DNA from: Prorocentrum cordatum
Taxonomy: Eukaryota > Sar > Dinophyceae > Prorocentrales > Prorocentraceae
Assembly: GCA_963575745.1 (NCBI GenBank)
Contig: CAUYUJ010001486.1
Coordinates: 1 to 64,000 of the forward strand
Direction: 5' to 3'
Length of the DNA stretch: 64,000 nucleotides
The translations under genes and the position numbers were made by a program. Position 1 is the stretch's first letter; each line of letters begins with the position of its first letter. Below the pieces are notes generated by a model. The model was given only the letters and a program-made list of their open reading frames with translations, did no database searches and was not told where the DNA came from. Positions 1 through 9,261 of the stretch are shown here, in pieces.

Positions 1-73
1 CCAGAAAATATGCGAAAATATGGGGGATATTTTTATTTGTGTGTATTTATTTGTGTGTTCCAGTTCCCCTTCA
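1..73 (+). mobile_element. MITE-B copy, cut by the window start
   Basis: Right half of an element with many copies here. The full form is about 150-165 bp. It starts with CAGGAGGG followed by AACACACAGACACAA, and has a core with TGGGAAGTGGGGGGAAGAC and AAAATATGGG. It ends TTTGTGTGTATTTATTTGTG then GGGCCCCTTCA. The AC-rich left end and GT-rich right end are roughly inverted, so I treat it as a non-autonomous inverted-repeat element. Confidence 0.7.
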
Positions 74-179
74 TCAACGCGCTTCCACTCGGGCGTCCAA
101 GGGCCTTGCATCCGAGCCTCTCCCGACTCGGTGTCCCGGCTCCGAGTTCAGCAGGAGCCGCCGGCGCGGCGGGACCCTC

Positions 180-180
<1 letters not shown>

Positions 181-214
<34 letters not shown>
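181..214. repeat. GAC trinucleotide repeat
   Basis: Eleven uninterrupted GAC units followed by GAC/GGAC-rich sequence to about 300. Confidence 0.95.
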
Positions 215-215
<1 letters not shown>

Positions 216-336
216 ACACGACGACGGACAATCGACGAACAACGGTCGACGACGGCGACGGCCACGATCACGGCGACGACGATCGAGGCTCGAGGCGCGA
301 GGGTCCAGGACCGGACGGGGCCGGGGCGAGGATGAT

Positions 337-483
337 CAGGAGGGCAAAAACACACATAGGCACAAGTGATCATCGATTCCCTAGAACAGATGGGAAAATT
401 CGGGAAGTGCGAGGGAAGCCGAACACCCAGAAGATACCGGAAGAGACGGGGAATCCTGGGATCTTTGCGTAGTTGTGTGTGCG

Positions 484-541
<58 letters not shown>

Positions 542-579
542 TGTGTGTGTGTGTGTGTGTGTGTTTCTGGGCCCCTTCC
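337..579 (+). mobile_element. MITE-B copy with expanded GT tract
   Basis: Left end and core at 341-465 match the family. The GTGTGTATTT right end is replaced by a 472-565 GT array, after which the family end GGGCCCCTTC resumes. Confidence 0.75.
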
Positions 580-791
580 GATGAGTCCGTTGCCCGATGT
601 ATCGGGGGTGGACAGAACCCCCAACAGTGACACGTCGATTAGTGAATTGTCCGTTTTCGGTTCTCGAGAGGGCGCCGTGGCCGTTATCTTCCAGGCTTGC
701 GCCCGCCAGGTTTGGGCCTCAGGTCGTTTTCACTAAACCACGTTTTACTAAAGGGGGGTCTGGCCATCCCCGAATGTCTGTCCATCCCCGA

Positions 792-802
792 ATGTGTGTG
801 TG

Positions 803-900
<98 letters not shown>

Positions 901-982
901 GGTGTGTGTGTGTGTGTGTGCGTGCGTGCGTGTGTGTGTGTGTGTGCGTGTGTGTGTGTGTGCGTGTGTGTGTGTGTGTGTG
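792..982. repeat. Long GT microsatellite
   Basis: About 190 bp of GT with occasional GC steps. It is followed by TGGGCCCCTTCCGATGAGTC, the same 3' flank as the GT tract at 472-585, so it probably grew inside another MITE-B right end. Confidence 0.95.
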
Positions 983-1202
983 CTCCTGGGCCCCTTCCGA
1001 TGAGTCCGTTGCCCGATGCAGTCCTCGTCCCGGCTTCGTCTGGAGGGGCCCCCGTTGTCTGGGGGGGGGGGCGTGCCTCGCCCTCCGCGGGGGCCTCCCG
1101 GGTTGCCCGCGAGGCGAGGCCAGCGGGGCGAGGCAGGCAGCAGGAGCCTGCCATGGCGGCACGGAGGGCAGGGCCGGCCAGCCACGGGGGAGCCCTAAGA
1201 TG

Positions 1203-1362
1203 AAGTCGGGCCTGGTCCCTCTGCAGGAGGACCAATTAAAAATCGTCAAAGAATAGTCTGGGGACTGTTTTTGGAGTATTATTTTGGGCATCTTTTGTGC
1301 ATTTTTAGAGTATTTTCATTTTTCGTCCAAAATCCCCCTGTAGGGGGACACGCCCGACCTAA
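1203..1362 (+). mobile_element. MITE-A copy
   Basis: Founding description of MITE-A. Left end AAGTCGGGC then TGTCCCTCTACAGGAGGA; core with CAAAAATAGTCAAACAATAG and CTGGGGACTATTTTTTGAC; right end TCGTCCAAAATCC then CCTGTAGGGGGACATGCC and CGACCTAA. The ends are inverted over about 35 bp and the core is also partly self-complementary, so each copy can fold on itself. Length is usually 130-195 bp. Here the left end reads CCTGGTCCCTCTGCAG. Confidence 0.85.
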
Positions 1363-1400
1363 CCGTAAGAGTGATCGTTGCCTTATTCATTGCTTTTCAG

Positions 1401-1570
1401 GAGGGGACAAGAACACACAGACACAGTTAATCAATCAATCGTCGATTCCCTGGAAAATGTGGGAAAGTGTGGGAAGTGGAGGGGAAGAGAAAACCAAACA
1501 AATGTGAAAAAAAAACGGGGAATCCTGGGGTTTCAGTGTATGTATTTGTGTGTCCCATGGGCCCCTTCAG
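1401..1570 (+). mobile_element. MITE-B copy
   Basis: Nearly complete, immediately preceded by CTTTTCAG and ending GGCCCCTTCAG. An A-run near 1506 replaces part of the core. Confidence 0.8.
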
Positions 1571-1572
1571 TT

Positions 1573-1795
1573 TTGCCAATCGGCGCGGGCCCCTTCCCCC
1601 CCCTCCCCCTCCCCACAGAGTAGCTCTTGGCTGTTGTTTGGCGCCTGTTTCGGGCAGGTGGAGTCTCCCCCATGGGGCGCGCGCTGTGGCAAACAGGCGC
1701 ATGAAGCAGAGGTCCGGAGCCAGACCCCCCCCCTCCCCCCCCCTTCCGCCCAGTGTCGAAGCGCCGACCAAAAAACGCTCACCAGTGGAAAGGTG
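1573..1795. repeat. Dispersed ~220-bp repeat, copy 1
   Basis: Matches 50386-50605 closely. Shared landmarks are CTTGGCTGTTGTTTGGCGCC, GGCAGGTGGAGTCTCCC, GAAGCAGAGGTC, then a C-rich stretch and GCTCACCAG. I see no clear terminal inverted repeat. Confidence 0.75.
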
Positions 1796-1990
1796 GGCCG
1801 TCGCGATTCTCGTGGCGCCGCCCTGGGCCAGATGGGCGGTCCTGCGGTGCTGCGGTCGAGTGCTTCGCCGGCTTGCCTCCCCCGCCCCCCCCTCCCCGCG
1901 AGGGGCCCGCGGCAGCAGGCGCGCTGCCCCGTGCACGGTGTCGAGAGTGGCCGTGGAACTCCGTGGAAGGTGTCGAGAGGCGCTAACGTT

Positions 1991-2155
1991 AAGTCGGGCC
2001 TGTCCCTCTACAGGGGGGAAATGTAAAAAATAGTCAAACAATAGCCTGGGGACTATTTTTTGACAATTTTCTTAACCATACCCTTCTGGAGCATTTTTGG
2101 ACTATGTTTTAGTTTTCCTCGAAAATATCCCCCTGTAGGGGGACACGCCCGACTT
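1991..2155 (+). mobile_element. MITE-A copy
   Basis: Preceded by GTT so that the left end reads TTAAGTCGGGCC; the right end is CACGCCCGACTT. Confidence 0.85.
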
Positions 2156-2270
2156 CACGCCAACTGGCACGGAGCTCCGTGGAGGGTGTCGAGGGGACGC
2201 CTCGGCGCCACGGCGGGGCCCGCCTCGGGGTGTGTGCTCCTGGTCACGGCGCGCCCCCCTCGACGGCCAG

Positions 2271-2412
2271 GAGAGGGAAAAACACACGGACACAATTGAT
2301 CGTTGATCTCCAGGATAGATGGGAAAATCTGGGAAGTGGGGGGGAAGACAAAAACCCAGGACATATGGGAAAATATTGACAATACTGTTATTTGTGTGTA
2401 TTTCTGTATTCG
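2271..2412 (+). mobile_element. MITE-B left part, interrupted
   Basis: Begins CAGGAGAGGG then AACACACGGACACAA and runs to TTCGCTTCGC. The missing right end resumes at about 3020 as AATCTGTGTGTC then GGGGCCCCTTCAG, so about 600 bp are inserted in it. Confidence 0.7.
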
Positions 2413-3019
2413 CTTCGCTCATTCCGCCGGCCCTGGAGCCCTCTTTAGGGCCTCTTGGGGGTCTCTTGGGGACCTCTTGGGAGTCTCTTGGGGCTCCTTG
2501 GCGGCGTCTTGGGGGCCCCCAGGGCCTCTTGGGGGGCTTTTGGGGGCCTCTTGGGGCGGAAGGGGGGGTAGTCGATTGCGGCTCCCCCCTCGGAGGCCAC
2601 GATCCTCGTGGGGGATGTCGAAAAATGGCCCTCCCCTGGAGTGCTCTGGTGGCTTCTCCCGGGACCTTGCCGGGGTACTTGTCGTCCGGGGCCCCCAGGG
2701 GCCGTTCCGCGCGCGCGAACTAGAAATATTGCTAACCAGTTGCCGGAGATCTTAGCACGCCTCTGGCCCGTTGGGCCGGCGAATTCAGGAGCAGCGATGA
2801 CCCCATCCCCGAAGGGGAAATATGAGGTTGGGCAAGGAATCGCGATTGACCATCTCCTGCCCAGGAGGCAGGGGAGGGGTTTTGAGCTAGGAGACCGCAT
2901 GCGAGAAGTTGTCCAGGTCGGTTTCGGCGGAGCCGTCACGGTTGTTTCGGGCCTTGAGATGCCGCCTGTGAGGCGGTCCTGTCGGTCTCGCCCGAGACAT
3001 CCCTGAGACAGCCCGTTGG
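2413..3019. repeat. Insertion inside MITE-B carrying CTTGGGGGCCTC minisatellite
   Basis: Starts TCATTCCGCCGGCC and ends GGGCCGGCGAAT, so its ends are inverted. Positions 2440-2565 are an 11-18 bp degenerate CTCTTGGGGGCCT array. The flank GGCCACGATCCTCGTGGGGG (2597-2616) reappears at 48833. GCCCGTTGGGCCGGCGAAT occurs at both 2767 and 3010. The same left end occurs at 61984, again ahead of this minisatellite. Confidence 0.6.
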
Positions 3020-3096
3020 GCCGGCGAATCTGTGTGTCCCGGGGCCCCTTCAGACAGTCGCGGGGGCCACGAGCGGCCGTCCGCGGCGAGGTCGAT

Positions 3097-3280
3097 CTCA
3101 CACACGCAGAGACACAAGTAATCGTCGACCTCCAGGATAGATGGGAAAAGATGGGAAGTGGGGGGGAGACAAAAACCTAGGGCAAAAACATTGGAAAATA
3201 TGGGGAATACTGCTATTTGTGTGTGTGTGTGTTTATGTTTTCGCTTCGCGGATCTGTGTGTCTCGGGGCCCCTTCCGACG
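3097..3280 (+). mobile_element. MITE-B copy
   Basis: Flanked by two ~40-bp copies of a GC-rich segment (3053-3094 and 3283-3324, GTCGCGGGGGCCACG core), so element and flank form a short tandem duplication. Confidence 0.7.
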
Positions 3281-3442
3281 GTCGCGGGGGCCACGGGCGG
3301 CCGCCCGCGGCGAGGTCGAGGCCGACCACGGGGCCTCCCGCGCCGCCCGTGGGAGGGGACGCGCGAGCGCGGCAGGCGCTGGCTTGCTCGCCGTCATGCC
3401 AAACACACGTTCTCTCTTTGTGCTTCTCTCTTTTGTTTTGTT

Positions 3443-3474
<32 letters not shown>

Positions 3475-3893
3475 CTCTCCCTGTCTCTTCTCTTTCTTGG
3501 AGGAGGAGAGGAGGAGGAGGAGGAGGACGAGGAGTAGGGACGGTGGGCGAGAGGAGAAAGGGGAGGACGGGAGGGCTAACGGTCTACGCACAGGGTGGAG
3601 GAGGGGAGGAGGAGGAGGAGGAGGAGGAGGAGGAGGTAAGGTGGTGGAAGAGGAGGATGGCGAAAGGGAGGAAAGGAGGACGGGAGGGCTACGTCTACGC
3701 AGCGGGGCTGGAGTGAGGGGGGAGGGAGGGATCGAGGGGAGGGAGGGAGGGGAGGGAGGAGGAGGAGGAGGGAGGAGGAGGAGGAGGAGGATGGGAGAGG
3801 GTAGGAGGAGGGAGGAGGCGGGTGGAGGTGGAGGAGGAGGAGGAGGAGGAGGAGGAGGAGGAGGGGGAGGATGAGGATGGGAGGGAGGGGAGA
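3443..3893. repeat. CT run followed by GGA-rich tract
   Basis: CT dinucleotides at 3443-3474, then about 400 bp of GGA/GAGGA purine sequence on the + strand. The open frames here (poly-Pro/Ser on -, poly-Gly/Glu on +) are low complexity. Confidence 0.9.
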
Positions 3894-3945
3894 TGACCTG
3901 AGGAGGGAAGGGGGGGGTTGAAGGGACGGCGTTCTGCCTCTCCAG

Positions 3946-4044
3946 ATCTACATGGTGGACCGGGTGCCCTTCCGGCGCGATTTCGCCTTGCGCTTTGGCG
4001 CCACGGCAACGTTCTCCTTTGAAGACGCGGTCGCGGGGGTCAAG
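3946..4044 (+). CDS. Zinc-type medium-chain dehydrogenase, exon 1 of 6 seen (NAD-binding domain)
   Basis: Thirty-three in-frame codons after the acceptor CTCTCCAG. The peptide opens IYMVDRVPFRR. In medium-chain dehydrogenases a hydrophobic strand ending in Asp, as in MVD, closes beta-2 of the Rossmann fold and holds the cofactor ribose, which favours NAD(H) over NADP(H). FALRFGAT matches the conserved A..FGA(T/D) segment that follows, and EDAVAGVK the next helix. The family would continue with a T.GRG(A/C)D segment, which is what the 8969 exon encodes. The frame stays open to a TGA at 4108, but AAG|GACACC at 4044 gives the best junction: AGGA is shared with the next acceptor, making this a GA donor. 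The enzyme is predicted to oxidise a sugar alcohol or secondary alcohol. The N-terminal zinc ligands and the GxGxxG loop are not in this exon. Confidence 0.72.
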
Positions 4045-4288
4045 GACACCTCGCAGTTTGTCAGAAGGAGGCGGGCTGGGTGGATCGCCGTGAAGACGAC
4101 GGGGTCCTGAAAGAATGCCCTCGAGGCTTTCGCCGCTCTCGGACTCTCCTGAGGCTTCCTCTGGGCTTTGGGTCGTCGAGCCAACGTATCTAGGGATAGT
4201 AAAGGGGTCCTGGGGGAAGCCTTGGGGTCCAGGACCCTCTGAAATCAGGACCCATCCATCATGCCAAGAACCGTGGAACAGAAAACCG

Positions 4289-4454
4289 CATAACCATGGA
4301 CTTTTGACGGTCCGCGCGGATTTCTTGGATCTGAGTTGGGCCCCTTCTCCTTGGCGCGCGGAGCGCGCCAGGGCCGGCGTCGGAGGCGCCGCCGAGGGAG
4401 GGGGCATCGCATATCCAAGAAATCCGCGCGGACTGTCAAAAGTTTATGTTTATG
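4289..4454. mobile_element. MITE-C copy (GC-rich fold-back element)
   Basis: Founding description of MITE-C. About 160 bp, ending in CATAA(A)CAT on the left and ATGTTTATG on the right, with long inverted arms such as CCGCGCGGATTTCTTGG against CCAAGAAATCCGCGCGG. A very GC-rich inner hairpin is built on GGCGCGCGGAGCGCGCCAGG and GGCGCCTCCGGCGCC-like palindromes. RNA or single-stranded DNA would form a near full-length hairpin. Confidence 0.8.
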
Positions 4455-4559
4455 CATTTCGCCAGTTCTTCGAAAGAAAGGGGAGATGGAGGAGGAGGGG
4501 GAGGAGGATGTTGATGTGTTCTGCCTTCCGTGGGGCCGTCGCCGCCACGGATAGATCTG

Positions 4560-4775
4560 CCTCGCCCATCCTTCCTCCCCCCCTCCCTCCTCCTCCTCCT
4601 CCTTCTCCTCCTCCTCTTCCTCCTCGTCCTCCTCCTCCTCCTCCTCCTCCTCCCCCTCCATCCTCATCCTCCTCCTCCTACTCAACTCCCCCTCCCCACT
4701 CCTCCGTCTACCTCCTCCTTCTCCTCCTCATCCTCCTCCTCCTCCTCCTCCGCCCTACTCCCTCCTCCTCCCCCT
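4560..4775. repeat. TCC-rich tract
   Basis: Pyrimidine-rich TCC/TCCTCG repeats on the + strand. It is the opposite polarity to the GGA tract 700 bp upstream. Confidence 0.9.
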
Positions 4776-5133
4776 CGGGGCTGCGTCCTCGCAGGCTGCG
4801 TCCCTTGCAGGCCTATAGTCACCAGGTGCGACCTTCCGTTGGTCGCCGCGGCGGCCCTCTTCGACCTCCAGACGGGGGCCTCCGGTCTGGGTGGTGGCTC
4901 TGGGCGGTGCGCGAGACCAGCGGCGCTGCGCACAAGTCGTCCCGCGAGCCATGGGCGCAGCTCTTCCGGGGCCTCCCGCCCCGGCGCGGGCACCGCGTGG
5001 CCGCGGGCCAGCTGGGCTGGGTACCGGTCTGGATCGGGCGCTGCTGCAGCCGGAGCGGCTGATTACCCCGGCGTGCATCCCTGTGGGCCCTCCCGGGCAT
5101 GGACCTCTACAGTTAGGATGCTCGAACCTTATT

Positions 5134-5327
5134 TAGCTTCGATCACCAGGAATAATTTCGAGCGCCCAAGAAAGCACCGAAATTCAATGGTTTTCACGTG
5201 TCGGGCCCTGGGAGACACTCGCCCGACACTGTTTCGACACTGTTTCGACACTCTTTTGACATTTTTCGGGGTGCTCGAAATGATTTCTGGATGTGGTCCT
5301 TGTGTAGGATTGGAACAACATAACTCT
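5134..5327 (+). mobile_element. MITE-D copy
   Basis: Founding description of MITE-D. About 190 bp. Left TAGCTTCGATCACCAGGAAT then AATTTCGAGC; centre CACGTGTCGGGCCCTGGGAG and repeated CACTGTTTCGA; right GTGCTCGAAATGATTTCTGG then a TGGTCC end. Left and right ends are inverted over about 25 bp. Confidence 0.78.
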
Positions 5328-5921
5328 ACAGGGACGTCTTCCTCCCAGCGCATGGGGGCGCCGGCTTGACATGGGCCAAGGCTTCCTGGGAGCTCCTCAC
5401 CAGGTGAGACATGCCAGACTGGCCCGTGTGGCTGCTATCCCACGTGGGAGGCGCGCTGGAAGCATACAAGGAAGATGTTCGTGGCCGGGCCGACGCCGGG
5501 TGCCTTGCTGGATGGGCGGCCGCTGCCGCTCGGCACGGTCTCTCGCTGTCGTGCCATGAGCTGCGGCCGGCGACGTCCCAGGAGTGCCGCGGTACCCGTT
5601 GCAGCAGCCTCGGGTGGGACATGCTGGCGACGCAGCGTTTCCCGGCACAGCCTCGTGCCGTCTCCTGCCGCTGGGCCACGTGCGCGGCTGTCGATCGTGG
5701 GGCCCCGAGGCGGTCGTGCGTGCCCTTGCGGCGCAGTGCAGTGCAGCCTGACCTCCCACATCCTGCCGAGCTGCCCGAGCTGCCCGGCCGCGGCCCCTTG
5801 GCGGGCAGCGATCTGGCGGGCCCGAGGCTTCCCGCCCGCCGCCTCGGCACGGGGGTGCGCCGTGGCCCTGCCGGGGTGCGCCCTGGGCCAGGCTGGCTGC
5901 CGGGCGGCGCTGCTGCTTCAG

Positions 5922-6068
5922 GAGGGAAAGAAACACACATACACAATTCATCGTCGATTCCCAGGAAGATATGCGAAAATATGGGAAGTGGGGGGAAGAC
6001 AAAAACCCAGAAAATATGGGGATAGTTTTATTTGTGTATGTTTATTTGTGTGTTTGTGGGCCCCTTCA
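5922..6068 (+). mobile_element. MITE-B copy
   Basis: Intact form, bounded by GCTGCTTCAGGAGGG and GGGCCCCTTCACTGCTGG. GCTGCT/CTGCTGG at the edges may be a short target duplication. Confidence 0.8.
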
Positions 6069-6719
6069 CTGCTGGCCGCGGAGGTCGAGGGCCAAGTGGA
6101 CCGGTTCTGGACGCAGAGAGGTTCGTGAACTGCCTTCCCGCCTGCCGCCTGCCTTCCCGTTCCCTTCCTTGCCGCGTCTTTCGGGGGCCTCATCCTCAGG
6201 GGAGGCAGTGGATACCGATTCCGCAGCTCGTGCTGGGGAGGTTTCTCCACCACGGCCGGATCCTTCTCGGGATTCTGGCCAGAGCGCGCCTCCGGAGAGG
6301 TCCGGGGAGGAGCGGCAGCAGTGCCTTCTTGTTTCCTCATATGCTGCTGGCCGCCATCGTCGTCGTCGCCCTCGCGGGAGGGCCCCGATTCTGGTTCCTC
6401 GCACAGGCTGTCACCACCCACCAAACCACCCCAACCCAACCCGAAGGCCTCAAATTGACCTCCATTTCCAGTGGGGGGGAGGTCGGGAAACCTCGAAAAA
6501 AACACGCGTGGAACCCTTACCCCCCGAACCCGAAAATCGGGTCTTCGGGTTGGGTTGGGGTGGTCTGGTAGGTAGTCAGGCTGGCACCTGCGCCGTGCCT
6601 CGCGTCGCGGCCGGCCAGGGCCGGGCAGGGCCCCTAATTACAGGAGTCGAGCTCTGCGGGCTCCCGCTGGAGCTATGCCGCCCCCCGCGTTTGTGTCCAG
6701 CTGCGGTCGCCTGCGCTTC

Positions 6720-6875
6720 AGTGGGGCCTGTCCCCCTACAGGAGGAGTGCTCAAAAATACGCACACCAGTAGTCTGGGGGCAATTTTTTCTACTACTTGG
6801 GACCATTTGCGAGTACTCGTTTGTTGTTTCAGCTGTCGCCCAAAATCCACCTGTAGGGGAACATGCCCGACCCAA
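6720..6875 (+). mobile_element. MITE-A copy
   Basis: Left end GTGGGGCCTGTCCCCCTACA, right end CCACCTGTAGGGGAACATGC then CCGACCCAAG. Confidence 0.8.
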
Positions 6876-6881
6876 GCCTAC

Positions 6882-7095
6882 GCATGCTGCGGGACGGAAA
6901 AACGACCGCAGCCACTGCTTCTTGTTTTGCGCCGCCTTCCGGCCGGCCGAAGAAGAAGAAGCAGTGCTTGTGGCCAACTCCTTGGTGCCGAGCTTAAGCA
7001 AAATGACCACAACCACTGCTTTGCTTCTGCTGGCTGGAAGGCGGCAACAAAAGAAAAGCAGCGGCTGTGGTCGTTTTCACGTCCCGTAGCATGCT
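6882..7095. mobile_element. MITE-K, single copy with ~58-bp inverted ends
   Basis: Left GCATGCTGCGGGACGG then AAAACGACCGCAGCCACTGC and CGCCGCCTTCC. Right GGAAGGCGGCAACAAAAG then CAGCGGCTGTGGTCGTTTTC and CGTCCCGTAGCATGC. The arms are inverted with a few mismatches. It begins six bases after a MITE-A copy ends. Confidence 0.72.
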
Positions 7096-7255
7096 GCCCT
7101 GGGAGGCCCTCGGCGCGCCCTTGGCCCCTCTCGGGAGGCTTCCTGGGCACGGGCTGCTCGTGGGGTCCTCCGGGTGCCTGCCGTGGCGGGGCGGGGCGTG
7201 GTAATGGCCTGGGCGCGGGCCTGGGTGGGCGAGTCCGGCGGTGGCGTCTTTCAGG

Positions 7256-7632
7256 CCTGATGTTCGCCCCTCTACAGGAGGAGTATCCCAAAATAGCAAT
7301 TGAACAAGACCATCGGGGGGCAATTGTTCTATTACACGCCGGTCGTTGAAAGTAGGCATTTCTGAATGCCCCAAATCCTAATCCATTTTAAGCGCCTTCC
7401 TACTTCAAGAGTCGAGCGGTTTTCCTTCTTTCCTCCTCTTCAGGGGGCGGGTGGACGCCCAATCTACTTCCAACGCCCAATCTAGTTTTTATATCGAAAC
7501 ATCAATATATACATATATATGTATGTATATAATCGGTTTGTTAATGTTATCTTTGTCTATGTTTGTTGTTTGGGTCTTTTCTCTACTTGTCGTCAAGCAT
7601 CCACCTGTGGGGGGACATGCCCGATCTAAGTC
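7256..7632 (+). mobile_element. MITE-A split by another repeat
   Basis: The left half is at 7256-7350 (CCCCTCTACAGGAGGAG...CAAAATAGC). The right half ends at 7632 (CCACCTGTGGGGGGACATGC then CCGATCTAAG). Between them, 7345-7500 is a dispersed repeat beginning CCGGTCGTTGAAAG and containing AAGCGCCTTCCTACTTCAA; relatives are at 15107 and 24110. Confidence 0.6.
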
Positions 7633-7725
7633 TGAAGGTTGTGTCGGGGATCCTCGAAGCGTCCTCCAGGAGCCAGCTTGGGTCCACGATCTTCGGCTGC
7701 CGTCCCGGGGTTCCATGTTAGGGTC

Positions 7726-7876
7726 AAGTCGGGCACGTCCTCCTAGGAGGAATATTCAAAAATGGTCAAAGAATAGTCGGAGGACGATTCTTCGACTATT
7801 TGACATTTTTTGAATATGTTTGAAAATAGTTGTCTTTTCGTTCAAAATCCGCCTGTATTGGGACATGCCCGACCTA
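7726..7876 (+). mobile_element. MITE-A copy
   Basis: AAGTCGGGCACGTCCTCCTA at left, CCGCCTGTATTGGGACATGC then CCGACCTAA at right. Confidence 0.85.
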
Positions 7877-8066
7877 ATGTTGGGGTGATCTAATTGGCGT
7901 CGCTGCGAGGCCAACCGTTGCGGAGGCTCTCGAGTGCTCTTCCTCCCCTCTCCGGCCTTCCCGCGGTGGCCTGGGCCAGGCCGGTACAGGGTTTCTCTTT
8001 GGGTCGCCTTCCGCCGGGCAGTCTTGCTAAACAAGCCGTGCCCGTGGATTCAAGCTAGACGATGTC

Positions 8067-8223
8067 AGTCGGGCCTGTCCCTCTACAGGAGGCTTTTTTA
8101 AAAATAGTTCAACACAAATTATGTGGGGACGATGTTTCGACTATTTTTGATAATTTTGGTTTATTGCTTGACTATTCTTTATTTGTCGTCCAGAATCCGC
8201 CTGTTTTGAGGACTTGCCCGTCC
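8067..8223 (+). mobile_element. MITE-A copy
   Basis: CAGTCGGGCCTGTCCCTC at left; the right end is worn (CCGCCTGTTTTGAGGACTTG). Confidence 0.8.
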
Positions 8224-8399
8224 CTTAAATATAAACTTGATCCAGAAATTGTATGGTACACCATCAAACCTATCAAGATCCTCCCTGCCCAGAGCCGCGG
8301 CCGCCGGCGCGGTGACGGGGTCTCCGGACCTATGGTTTCCGGTCGGCGGTGTTGCTGCCCCTTCGACGCCGCTGCAATGGCGGCCGGGGCGGAAGCCTA

Positions 8400-8885
8400 C
8401 GCCGCACGTCCTCCTTTCTCCTCTGAAGCCATCCTTCTCTCCTCCCCTTCCCCCTTCCCCTCCTCCCCCTCCTCCCTCCTCTCCTCCTTCTTCCTCCTCC
8501 CATCCTCCTTCCTTCCTAATTCCTTCTCATCTTCCTCCTCCTCCTCCTACCCTCCTCACTCCCTGCTCCTCCTCCTACTCCCTCTCATCCTCCTCCTCCT
8601 CTCCCACTCTCAGCCTCCAGGGATCTGATGGGGGCCCTGCCCCCTCGAAGGTGGCCGGGGGGGACTCATGGGGAGGCGCGCGCAAGAAACCAGAGAAGTA
8701 GGACGCAGCTGTCTTCTCGATGGCGCGTGGGCTTCTGAGAAGTCCCGCAGCCTTCCTGAGAAGGCCTTGGAAAAGGCCCCTCCTCCTCCTCCTCCTCCTC
8801 CTCCTCCTTCTCCTCCTCCTCCTCCTCCTCTACCTCCTCCTTCTCCTTCTCCTCCTCCTCCTCCTCCTCCTCCTCCTCCTCAGAA
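8400..8885. repeat. Two TCC-rich tracts
   Basis: TCC/CTCCC tracts at 8400-8620 and pure (CCT)n at 8779-8882. The sequence between and after contains TTCTGAGAAGTCCCGC, which occurs at 8734 and 8899, so the second tract expanded inside a short tandem duplication. Confidence 0.9.
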
Positions 8886-8968
8886 AGACACAGTGATGGC
8901 TTCTGAGAAGTCCCGCCGCCTTCTGAGAAGGCCTTCCCCTTCTCACTTCCCCCTCCCTCGCCGCCTAG

Positions 8969-9055
8969 GAGTGCACCGAGGGCCGCGGTTGCTCGCTGGT
9001 CTTCGACACCGCGGGCGACAGCGCCAGTCTGGAGGCCTGCCTGCAGACCGCGGCG
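8969..9055 (+). CDS. Zinc-type medium-chain dehydrogenase, exon 2 of 6 seen
   Basis: Twenty-nine codons, phase 0 at both ends, after acceptor CGCCGCCTAG. The peptide begins ECTEGRGCSLVFDTAGDSAS. EGRGC..VFDTAG is the family's GRGAD-V-EAAG segment that follows the FGA helix and forms strand beta-4. SLEACLQTAA is the helix leading to the (R)PGG/VGAR turn. Almost every third codon position is G or C. The donor is GCG|GTGGCC. GGTGG is repeated at the acceptor of the next exon. With the previous exon the junction reads GVK-ECTEGRGC, as the family requires. Confidence 0.75.
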
Positions 9056-9261
9056 GTGGCCGGGCCCCTCGGGATGGGGGGGAAGGAGGGAGTTAGCGTC
9101 GCCGCCGGCGTAGGACTATCGTATGAGCGGTAGTCCGTGCCGGCCGAGGCCGCGTGCATGCAAAAGAGGAGATAAGAACGGACGACAGCCGCCTCACACG
9201 CCCTACAACACAACCACACCGGAGCCGCGAGACAGAATACCACGCCGCAGCAATCAGACGA

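Larger units (their letters stand above)
1..3945. other. Repeat-filled sequence upstream of the first dehydrogenase exon
   Basis: No exon was recognised here with confidence. If the dehydrogenase gene continues upstream, this is intron; the previous exon should carry the GxGxxG nucleotide-binding loop. A GLLAV-like string near 3395-3410 was considered and rejected. Content between the listed elements is GC-rich unique-looking sequence (600-790, 1030-1200, 1800-1990, 2160-2270). Confidence 0.5.
4045..8968 (+). other. Intron 1 of the dehydrogenase gene (4.9 kb)
   Basis: GA...AG intron inferred from the collinear exons. It holds MITE-A, -B, -C, -D and -K copies and TCC tracts, listed separately. 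Stretches 4790-5110, 5330-5920, 6069-6719 and 8230-8400 are GC-rich with no feature I can support. Confidence 0.65.

Noticed and set aside
3380-3410. GAGLLAVM peptide as the GxGPxG exon before exon 1
   Set aside because: The glycine pattern is incomplete, about 15 expected residues are missing before the next exon, and the sequence lies in a locally duplicated GC-rich segment.
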